DNA from: Selenomonas sp.
Lineage (GTDB): Bacteria; Bacillota; Negativicutes; Selenomonadales; Selenomonadaceae
Direction: 5' to 3'
DNA: 5,241 nt
Assembly: GCA_015265235.1 (NCBI GenBank)
Contig: JABZYJ010000131.1
Location: forward strand, 1 to 5,241
Shown here piece after piece: positions 1-5,241 of the stretch. Under the pieces are notes generated by a model. The model saw only the letters and a list, made by a program, of their open reading frames with translations, ran no database searches and had not been told where the DNA came from. The translations under genes were made by a program, and so were the position numbers. Numbering within the stretch: position 1 is the first letter of the stretch; every line of letters starts with the position of its first letter.

Positions 1-969
1 GTTCTGTGCCGCGCGGATCCAGCGGTCAGGGATGCCCGCCTCCTGCGCCGCCTTCACCGTTGCAGGGTCGTTCGGATCGCAGAGCGCATCGAGGTACGCC
101 TTGTAGATGTCCTTCGGGTCGGGGGTCGATGCCGCCGCCTTCACCTTGTCCGCATCGTAGAGCAGCACGCCGAGATAGCGCATGCGTCCGACGCAGCCGT
201 CACTGCAGACGGTCGGCAGTCCGTTCTCCAGGCGCGGGAAACAGAACACGCACTTCTCCGCCTTGTTCGTCTCCCAGTTGTAGTAGATCTTCTTGTACGG
301 GCACGCGGGGACGCAGTGGCGCCAGCCGCGGCAGCCGTCCTGCGAGATCAGCACCACGCCGTCCTCGTCGCGCTTGTAGATCGCGCCCGAGGGGCACGCC
401 GCGACGCAGGCGGGGTTGAGGCAGTGGTTGCAGAGACGCGGCAGATGCTTCATGAAGATGTCGTGGAACTCGAGCGTGATCTCCTGTCCGATCTTGCCGA
501 GGTTGTAGTCCTTGCGTGCGGACTGTCCGTCAGCGAGATCGTCCTCCCAGTTCGGGCCCCACTTGATCTCCATGCGCTTCTGCGTGATGAGCGAGCGCGG
601 ACGCGCCACGGGCTGGTGGTTGCGCCGCTTCGTGTGGATCAGCGTCTCATAGTCGTACGTCCACGGCTCATAGTAGTCGTCCATCTCGGGCTGCTGCGGA
701 TGGTAAAAGAGCTTTGCGAGGCGCGAGATCTTGCCGCCGGTCTTGAGGCTCAGCTCGCCGTCCTTCAGCTCCCAGCCGCCCTTCCATTTTTCCTGATTCT
801 CCCACTGCTTCGGATAGCCGATGCCGGGTTTTGTCTCGACGTTGTTGAAATACATATACTCCGCGCCGCGCCGGTTCGTCCAGACGTTCTTGCACAGGAT
901 GGAGCACGTATGACAGCCAATGCACTTGTCGAGATTCATGACCATCGCGATCTGTGCTTTAATCTTCAA
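1..969 (-). CDS. narH: Respiratory nitrate reductase beta subunit NarH (5' 323 codons; 3' end outside window)
   Basis: NarH is the iron-sulfur subunit that carries electrons from the haem b subunit NarI to NarG on the cytoplasmic face of the membrane. The sequence shows all four cysteine groups in the NarH pattern. They are C16/C19/C22/C26, C180/C183/C188/C192, C213/W216/C219/C223 and C240/C243/C255/C259. Trp216 replaces one cysteine, which in known NarH makes that centre a [3Fe-4S] cluster. The typical stretches NLDKCIGCHTC, NHCLNPACVAACPSGAIYKR and RYLGVLLYDAD are present. The start is TTG at 969-967. It gives MKIKAQIAMVMNLDKC, which lines up with E. coli and Bacillus NarH without a gap. 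GGAGGT at 978-983 sits 8 bases upstream. The in-frame ATG codons at residues 9 and 11 are too late. The gene overlaps narG by 11 bases. No frameshift is seen. Roughly 165-190 residues should lie beyond position 1, judged from family members of about 490-510 residues. Confidence 0.97.
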   Translation of the reverse strand, partial: MKIKAQIAMVMNLDKCIGCHTCSILCKNVWTNRRGAEYMYFNNVETKPGIGYPKQWENQEKWKGGWELKDGELSLKTGGKISRLAKLFYHPQQPEMDDYYEPWTYDYETLIHTKRRNHQPVARPRSLITQKRMEIKWGPNWEDDLADGQSARKDYNLGKIGQEITLEFHDIFMKHLPRLCNHCLNPACVAACPSGAIYKRDEDGVVLISQDGCRGWRHCVPACPYKKIYYNWETNKAEKCVFCFPRLENGLPTVCSDGCVGRMRYLGVLLYDADKVKAAASTPDPKDIYKAYLDALCDPNDPATVKAAQEAGIPDRWIRAAQN

Positions 970-3900
970 GCCAATCTACCTCCTCCATGCGCCGCACGAC
1001 GACATACGAGTCGCGCTGGTTGCCCGTCGGGCCATAGTAGTTAAATCCATAGCTGAGCTGCCCGTAGCCGCCGATGAGGTGGGTGGGCTTCATGTGAATG
1101 TGCGTCGGGGTGTTGTGCGTTCCCGCGCGCGTCCCGGAGAGCTTCGAGCCCGGCACGTTGATGTGGCGATCCTGCGCGTGGTGCATAAATACTGCGCCCT
1201 GCGGGATGCGCGGCGAGACGACGACGCGCGAGGCGACGACGCCGTTGCGGTTGTAAAGCTCGATCCAGTCGTTGTCCTTTACGCCGATCTCGGCTGCGTC
1301 CTTCTCGCTCATCCAGACGCTCTGTCCGCCGCGGAACATCGTGAGCATCTGCTGCGCATCGAAGTACATGCTGTGCGTGCTCCACTTGTTGTGCGGCGTG
1401 AGATACTTCAGCGTGATCTCCTTCTGCGAACCGTTCAGCGACCTATTCATCGGGCGGAAATCGAGGATCGGACGGTAGACCGCCTGTGCCTCGCCGAACT
1501 CACGCATGACCTCGTGATCCATGTAGAAATGCTGGCGTCCCGTCAGCGTGCGGAACGGAATCAGCTCCTCCACATTGTTCGTAAAGGGCGTGTAGCGGCG
1601 GTTCTGATTGCTGCCCGTAAAGGTCGGCGCCGTGATCGTCTCACGCGGCTGCGCAATGACCTGATCGTAGGTAAAGCGCTCCTCCTCGCGATCCTTCGCG
1701 AGCTTCGTGAGGTTCGAAAGTCCCGTGCGCTTTTCGACCGCCGCCCATGCGCGGACAGCCGTCCTGCCGCAGGTCGTCGGCGACATGCCGAGCACGGCGT
1801 CGATCGCCTGCCGTGCCTCGTAGATCGAGGGACAGCCATAGGACACGTAGTCCTTGTTGTCGATGATGCCGTTGCGCTGGCGGATCTCCTCGTAGTCCTC
1901 CGCCGCGTCCCACGTATTGCCGTGGCTCGCCGTCTTGCCGCCCGCATTCGGGCCGAGCGCGATCCACTTCTCATAGAGTTTCGTGTAGTCGATCGTGTTC
2001 GCGGCGATGTTCGGCATCGTCTTGCCGGGAATCGGCTCGCACTCACCCTTTTTCCAGTCGCGCACGACGCCGTCCGGCTGTGCGAGCTCTGCCTCGCTGT
2101 CGTGCCCAAGCGGGGTCGCGGCGATGTGCGTGTATGGGGTGAGTCCTGCGTCCTTTGCGACGGCGGAGACTGCCTGTGCGAGCGTGCGGTAGATGTCCCA
2201 GTCCGTCCGCGACTCCCAGAGCGGATCGACCGCCGGCTGGAACGGATGGACGAAGGGGTGCATATCCGTCGAGGAGAGGTCGGTCTTCTCGTACCACGTC
2301 GCCGTCGGCAGGACGACGTCGGAGTAGAGCGCGTTGCCCGCCATGCGAAAATCGAGCGCGACGAGGAGGTCGAGCTTGCCGTCGAGCGCACCGCCCGGCT
2401 TTTCGAGCTCTGCCTTCTCACGCCACTTGACCTCCTGCGGACGGACGGCGGCATCCTCCTCTTGGAAGATGCTGTTCTCCGTGCCGAGGAGATATTTCAG
2501 GAAGTAGTCGTTGCCCTTCGCGGACGAGCCGAGGAGGTTGCAGCGCCAGACAAAGAGGTTGCGCGGGAAGTTCTGAGGTGCATCGGGATCTGCCCACGCG
2601 AAGTCGAGGCTGCCGTCCTTCAGGCTCTTCACGACATACTGCTTGATGCCGTCCGCGCCCTCGTAGCCCGCCGTCTTTGCGTCTGCGGCGATCTGGTTCG
2701 AGCCGCGGTTGAACGTCGGATAGGCGGGTGCCCAGCCGAGACGTGCCGCGAGCAGGGCGTAGTCCGCCGGATGCGTATAGCGTGCCGTCTCGTTTGCCGC
2801 CGCGAGCGCGTCCGTCTGGATCTCGTCGCTGCGCCACTGATCAGTCGCGAAATAGTAGAACGACGTGGAATTCAGCATCTTCGGCGGGGCCTGCCAGTCG
2901 GAGCCCGACATGATGCGCGCCCAGCCCTCGTTCGGACGGAGCTTCTCCTGCCCGACGTAGTGTGCCCAGCCGCCGCCGTTGCGTCCCTCGCAGCCCGTAA
3001 AGAGCAGGAGGTTGATGATCGTGCGGTAGACGATGTCGGCGTGGAACCAGTGGTTGATGCCGCCGCCCATGATGATCATCGTGCGCCCGTTCGTCTTGAT
3101 CGCGTTGTCTGCGATCTCGCGCGCCGTCTTGATGACGAGCTCGGGCGCGATTCCCGTGTACTTCTCCTGCCATGCGGGCGTATAGGGTGTGTCGTCCTCA
3201 TAGGAGCCCGCACTCTCGCCGCCGATGCCGCGGTCAATCGCGTAGTTCGCGAGCGTCAGATCGTAGACCGTCGTGACGAGCACCTCGCCGTCTGCGGTCT
3301 GGATGCTGCGCACGGGGAGTGCGCGCGTCAGCGTGCGCTTTTCGCGGTCGTTGCCGAAGTACGGCAGCTCGACCTCCACCGTCCCGGTCTTATCGTCCCA
3401 GACGGAAAGACGCGGGCAGATCTCCGCGCCCGTGTCGCGGTTCTCCTCGCGGATGTTCCATTTCTCCTGATCGCTCCAGCGCTCGGCGAGTGTGCCGTTC
3501 GGGATGACGATCTCGCCCGTCACATCGTCCACGACGTAGTAGCGGAAATCAGCGTGCTTCTCGTCGCGTCCCATGTCGCGCGAGGAGAGCATGCGCCCCG
3601 GGATATACGTGCCGTCCGCGCGCTTTTCGACGCGCACGAGGAACGGGAAGTCCGTGTATTTCCGCGTGTACTCGAGGAAGAACGGAACGGTCTTGTCGAC
3701 GTAGTATTCCTTCAGGATCACGTGTCCCATCGCCATGGCGAGGGCAGAGTCACTGCCGACCTTCAGCGAGATCCACGTATCCGCGAACATCGACGACTCG
3801 GCGTAGTCGGGCGCGATGGAGACGACCTTCGTCCCCTTGTAGCGCACCTCGGACATAAAATGTGCGTCCGGCGTACGCGTCAGCGGCACGTTCGAGCCCC

Positions 3901-4654
3901 ATGTGATGAGGTAGCCCGCGTTGTACCAGTCGCTTGACTCGGGCACGTCCGTCTGCTCGCCCCAGATCTGCGGGCTCGCCGGCGGGAGATCGGCGTACCA
4001 GTCGTAGAATGAAAGTCCTACGCCGCCCATCAGCTGGACGAAACGGATGCCCGCCGCATAGCTCAGCATCGACATCGCCGGGATAACGGAGAAGCCGAAG
4101 ATACGGTCGGAGCCGTAGGTGTACGCCGTGTAGAGCACGGAGGCAGCGATCAGCTCGCTGACCTCCTCCCAGTTGGAGCGCACAAAGCCGCCCATGCCGC
4201 GGGCCTCTTTGTACTTTTTCTGCTTCACGGGATCCGAGGCGATGCTCTTCCACGCCTCGTATGCGTTCGCGTGCGACGCGCGCGCCTCACGCCAGAGCGC
4301 CGCAAGCTCCCCGCGCAGGTACGGGAACTTCACGCGGTGCGGACTGTAGAGATACCACGAGAACGTCGATCCACGCGGACAGCCGCGCGGCTCAAAGTCC
4401 GGCATATCGGGCGCCGTCTCCGGGTAGTCCGTCGCCTGATTCTCCCACGCCACGATCCCGTTCTTGACGTGGACGTTCCAGCTGCACGAGCCCGTGCAGT
4501 TGACTCCATGCGTCGTGCGTACGGTCTTGTCAAATGACCAGCGATCACGGTACATGTTTTCCCATGTACGCCCGCCCTCGCGCGTCTCCTGATGACCATC
4601 CGCAGAAGTCGACGTAGGAATCAGATACTTGAATTTTTGAAAGATACTGCTCAC
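959..4654 (-). CDS. narG: Respiratory nitrate reductase alpha (catalytic) subunit NarG, complete
   Basis: NarG reduces nitrate to nitrite at a Mo-bisMGD centre during anaerobic respiration, and works as NarGHI facing the cytoplasm. At 1231 residues it is close to B. subtilis and E. coli NarG. The N-terminal NarG-specific segment leads into the FS0 cluster ligands H49, C53, C57 and C92 (HGVNCTGSCSW and PRGCPRG). Arg94 follows, as is typical of nitrate reductases. Asp222 in YDWYADLPPASPQ matches the known Mo-coordinating aspartate. The molybdopterin oxidoreductase domain fills the middle, including GGGWAHYVGQEKLRP and NFPRNLFVWR. The dinucleotide-binding domain lies at about 1034-1215 (LTGRQHFYMDH, MHHAQDRHINVPG, YGFNYYGPTGNQRD). 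There is no functional twin-arginine signal; the N-terminus only resembles the vestigial leader of cytoplasmic NarG. The start is GTG at 4654-4652, with GGAGGGG at 4662-4668. The end EVDWLED is the Bacillus-like short form, without the extra E. coli tail. No missing ligand or break was seen. Confidence 0.98.
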   Translation of the reverse strand: MSSIFQKFKYLIPTSTSADGHQETREGGRTWENMYRDRWSFDKTVRTTHGVNCTGSCSWNVHVKNGIVAWENQATDYPETAPDMPDFEPRGCPRGSTFSWYLYSPHRVKFPYLRGELAALWREARASHANAYEAWKSIASDPVKQKKYKEARGMGGFVRSNWEEVSELIAASVLYTAYTYGSDRIFGFSVIPAMSMLSYAAGIRFVQLMGGVGLSFYDWYADLPPASPQIWGEQTDVPESSDWYNAGYLITWGSNVPLTRTPDAHFMSEVRYKGTKVVSIAPDYAESSMFADTWISLKVGSDSALAMAMGHVILKEYYVDKTVPFFLEYTRKYTDFPFLVRVEKRADGTYIPGRMLSSRDMGRDEKHADFRYYVVDDVTGEIVIPNGTLAERWSDQEKWNIREENRDTGAEICPRLSVWDDKTGTVEVELPYFGNDREKRTLTRALPVRSIQTADGEVLVTTVYDLTLANYAIDRGIGGESAGSYEDDTPYTPAWQEKYTGIAPELVIKTAREIADNAIKTNGRTMIIMGGGINHWFHADIVYRTIINLLLFTGCEGRNGGGWAHYVGQEKLRPNEGWARIMSGSDWQAPPKMLNSTSFYYFATDQWRSDEIQTDALAAANETARYTHPADYALLAARLGWAPAYPTFNRGSNQIAADAKTAGYEGADGIKQYVVKSLKDGSLDFAWADPDAPQNFPRNLFVWRCNLLGSSAKGNDYFLKYLLGTENSIFQEEDAAVRPQEVKWREKAELEKPGGALDGKLDLLVALDFRMAGNALYSDVVLPTATWYEKTDLSSTDMHPFVHPFQPAVDPLWESRTDWDIYRTLAQAVSAVAKDAGLTPYTHIAATPLGHDSEAELAQPDGVVRDWKKGECEPIPGKTMPNIAANTIDYTKLYEKWIALGPNAGGKTASHGNTWDAAEDYEEIRQRNGIIDNKDYVSYGCPSIYEARQAIDAVLGMSPTTCGRTAVRAWAAVEKRTGLSNLTKLAKDREEERFTYDQVIAQPRETITAPTFTGSNQNRRYTPFTNNVEELIPFRTLTGRQHFYMDHEVMREFGEAQAVYRPILDFRPMNRSLNGSQKEITLKYLTPHNKWSTHSMYFDAQQMLTMFRGGQSVWMSEKDAAEIGVKDNDWIELYNRNGVVASRVVVSPRIPQGAVFMHHAQDRHINVPGSKLSGTRAGTHNTPTHIHMKPTHLIGGYGQLSYGFNYYGPTGNQRDSYVVVRRMEEVDWLED
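978..986 (-). promoter_or_regulatory. Shine-Dalgarno of narH, inside the narG coding sequence
   Basis: The minus strand reads GGAGGAGGT here, and the GGAGGT core ends 8 bases before the TTG start of narH. The same bases encode the Met-Glu-Glu-Val near the NarG C-terminus. The strong site decides for the non-standard TTG start over the downstream in-frame ATG codons, and suits translational coupling of the two subunits. Confidence 0.88.
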
Positions 4655-4661
4655 GCCTTCA

Positions 4662-4668
4662 CCCCTCC
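4662..4668 (-). promoter_or_regulatory. Shine-Dalgarno of narG
   Basis: The minus strand reads GGAGGGG, with 9 bases between GGAGG and the GTG start at 4654. An out-of-frame GTG just after the site is followed at once by a stop, so it is not a competing narG start. The site supports the GTG start, which also gives the expected NarG N-terminus. Confidence 0.85.
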
Positions 4669-4680
4669 GCTGTTCTGTTT

Positions 4681-4709
4681 AGGAATCGCTGAATTTATCA
4701 GTGCTTCCT
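4681..4709 (-). promoter_or_regulatory. Stem-loop in the narG 5' leader
   Basis: On the minus strand AGGAAGCACTGA and TCAGCGATTCCT form a 12-step stem around a TAAAT loop, with two mismatches (G-A and A-C). The hairpin ends 12 bases before the narG Shine-Dalgarno and is followed by AAACAG rather than a T-tract, so it is not an intrinsic terminator. It could stabilise the 5' end of the mRNA or affect ribosome access. The pairing is seen directly; any function is inferred. Confidence 0.5.
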
Positions 4710-4743
4710 TGACACAGAAAAAACACATTACATAGGTTCTTTT

Positions 4744-4754
4744 ATGTTACTATA
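4744..4754 (-). promoter_or_regulatory. Probable -10 region of the narG promoter
   Basis: The minus strand reads TATAGTAACAT. TATAGT at 4754-4749 matches the sigma-70-type -10 box at 5 of 6 bases. TAACAT at 4749-4744 matches at 4 of 6, and would put the centre of the upstream Fnr/CRP-type palindrome at -41.5, the classic position for direct activation. With TATAGT the centre would be nearer -36.5. There is no recognisable -35 box at the right distance; the operator covers that region, as in activator-dependent promoters. The leader to the narG GTG would be about 83-88 bases. Confidence 0.5.
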
Positions 4755-4770
4755 ATCCTTGTCCCTAGAA

Positions 4771-4786
4771 TGTGAGTAATATCACA
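4771..4786 (-). promoter_or_regulatory. Fnr/CRP-family operator upstream of narG
   Basis: The sequence TGTGATATTACTCACA has perfect inverted arms, TGTGA-N6-TCACA. This is the known consensus for B. subtilis Fnr and also for enterobacterial CRP. B. subtilis Fnr activates narGHJI without oxygen, so an Fnr-like regulator is the most natural reader here. The site lies just upstream of the probable -10 region and takes the place of a -35 box. Which family member binds cannot be told from the site alone, because the regulator gene is not in the window. Confidence 0.8.
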
Positions 4787-4789
4787 GTT

Positions 4790-4900
4790 TTGGGCAATTT
4801 TCACAATCGAATGATATTCTCAATTCATATATGACGCATCTTACGCGAGGTTCTCATTATTGCTTTATGGTCATGCTAATTGCGTGAACATTTTGCTCGT
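4790..4900 (-). other. AT-rich spacer between terminator and narG operator
   Basis: This stretch has no supportable coding sequence on either strand. Its base composition is low in G+C (21 of 60 in the line 4801-4860). It contains a 10-base perfect palindrome, TCATATATGA (4825-4834), and a short inverted repeat, GAAT-N3-ATTC (4810-4820). These might be secondary regulator contacts, but neither matches an operator consensus I can name. I saw no clear NarL-type heptamer pair here. Confidence 0.3.
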
Positions 4901-4944
4901 AAAAAAAGAGCACCGCACGAAGCCCTCAGCCTCATGCGGTACTC
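4901..4944 (-). terminator. Rho-independent terminator after the HepT-family gene
   Basis: On the minus strand GAGTACCGCATGAGGC pairs with GCTTCGTGCGGTGCTC over all 16 positions, with three G-T wobbles, around the 5-base loop TGAGG. Seven T residues follow directly (4907-4901). The plus strand has no T-tract on the other side, so the terminator works in the minus direction only. It lies about 70 bases after the HepT-family stop codon and upstream of the narG promoter, so it should end the hepT transcript and insulate nar. Confidence 0.92.
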
Positions 4945-4971
4945 CCGTGCGTGGAAAATATACGGATCAAT

Positions 4972-5000
4972 TCTCAGCATAGCATTTATATCGGCTGAGA
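4972..5000 (-). repeat. Short inverted repeat in the 3' region of the HepT-family gene
   Basis: TCTCAGC and GCTGAGA form a 7-base-pair stem around a 15-base loop. It sits between the HepT-family stop codon and the strong terminator and has no T-tract of its own. It could be a 3' mRNA structure or chance; nothing else in the sequence supports a function. Confidence 0.3.
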
Positions 5001-5015
5001 CAGCTGCACGTCCCC

Positions 5016-5241
5016 TTATCGTATAATATTCGTATTCTCATCTTCCCTCAGGCACATATCTAACTGCATTGTCAAGATGGGCAGCTCCTCAAAAACAACA
5101 TCTGCTATAATGCTCCAATTCGTTCCGTCATAATTATGTACGAGCCGATGCCGCAAGCCCGCAATCATCGCCCACGGAATTTCACCGTGTTTCGCTTTAT
5201 ATTCGGTGGATAAATGATAGCTGTGCTCACCCATATTATAT
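5016..5241 (-). CDS. hepT: HepT-like ribonuclease toxin-family protein (DUF86), 3' part only
   Basis: The last 74 residues of a HepT/DUF86-family protein are visible. HepT proteins are small helical HEPN-type toxins, usually paired with a MntA nucleotidyltransferase antitoxin. The fragment carries the family pattern LGLRxRLVHxY-like GLRHRLVHNY, holding the RX4HXY active-site motif (Arg, His and Tyr at residues 28, 33 and 35 from the first visible Met). EIPW precedes it and a FEELPIL stretch follows, both typical of the family. The reading frame stays open to the window edge. The Met at 5234 aligns with the internal IGE-type position of family members, so it is not the true start; about 40-60 N-terminal residues should lie beyond 5241. 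It stops with TAA at 5016-5018, and a terminator follows. No mntA gene follows it, so any partner must be upstream, outside the window. The G+C content of two hand-counted lines is 45% and 48%, below the nar genes. Whether it is an active toxin is not shown. Confidence 0.75.
   Translation of the reverse strand, partial: YNMGEHSYHLSTEYKAKHGEIPWAMIAGLRHRLVHNYDGTNWSIIADVVFEELPILTMQLDMCLREDENTNIIR

Noticed and set aside
316..1044. A 242-codon plus-strand frame across narH and the narG end.
   Set aside because: It is antisense to the conserved cysteine clusters of NarH and has a low-complexity composition. It is a shadow frame.
1561..2454. A 297-codon minus-strand frame inside narG.
   Set aside because: It is in a different frame from narG, is extremely rich in Arg and Ser, and overlaps conserved NarG sequence throughout.
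920..3937. A 1005-codon open frame on the plus strand, opposite narG.
   Set aside because: It lies almost wholly antisense to narG, which has all family motifs. Its product is rich in Arg, Ala, Val and Leu with no recognisable domain, as expected when a GC-rich coding strand is read backwards. No ribosome site or promoter was seen for it.
4709..4756. Plus-strand promoter-like boxes: TTGACA at 4709-4714 and TATAAT at 4751-4756.
   Set aside because: The two perfect boxes are 36 bases apart, far too wide to work together. TTGACA has only a 3-of-6 -10 match (CATAGG) at 16 bases. TATAAT has only ATTACA at 18 bases as a partner. No plus-strand gene follows in this window, and the TATAAT is partly the complement of the narG -10 region.
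4897..4911. A CRISPR or phage-like repeat reading of the A-tract flanked by GCTC and GAGC.
   Set aside because: It is only a 4-base inverted repeat around the terminator T-tract, with no repeated unit or spacer pattern. The large terminator hairpin explains the sequence better.
5016..5234. A complete 72-residue small protein starting at the ATG at 5234.
   Set aside because: The frame is open to the window edge, and the Met aligns with an internal position of HepT-family proteins. It is better read as the 3' part of a longer gene.

Overview
The window carries the start of a respiratory nitrate reductase operon, read entirely on the minus strand. From right to left the order is: the 3' end of a HepT-family (DUF86) gene, a strong rho-independent terminator, an AT-rich intergenic region with an Fnr/CRP-type operator and a structured leader, complete narG (1231 residues), and the first 323 codons of narH, which runs off position 1. 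narJ and narI would be expected beyond the left edge but are not visible.

NarG and NarH are the catalytic and electron-transfer subunits of the membrane-anchored, cytoplasm-facing nitrate reductase. NarH takes electrons from a NarI haem b subunit and passes them along its four Fe-S clusters to the FS0 cluster and Mo-bisMGD of NarG, where nitrate is reduced to nitrite. All expected cofactor ligands are present in the visible sequence. narG starts with GTG and narH with TTG. Both have good Shine-Dalgarno sequences, and narH overlaps the end of narG by 11 bases, so the two subunits are probably translationally coupled.

The protein sequences look Firmicute-like. NarG ends in EVDWLED and NarH begins MKIKAQI, as I recall for the Bacillus subtilis enzymes, rather than having the longer E. 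coli NarG tail. The operator has the TGTGA-N6-TCACA form known for B. subtilis Fnr. The nar genes are GC-rich (57% and 75% G+C in two lines counted by hand), so a high-GC Firmicute such as a Selenomonas-like Negativicute is a plausible host. That is inference, not proof.

The right-hand 590 bases differ from the nar genes: about 32-35% G+C around the operator and 45-48% in the hepT fragment. The terminator at 4901-4944 separates the hepT transcript from nar. The nar promoter region (about 4737-4790) and an 80-90 base leader with a 12-step hairpin lie between the terminator and narG. I found no RNA genes, insertion sequences, CRISPR arrays or convincing plus-strand genes. The core is a well-known system. 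The less routine parts are the narG leader, the operator geometry and the neighbouring HepT toxin-family gene.
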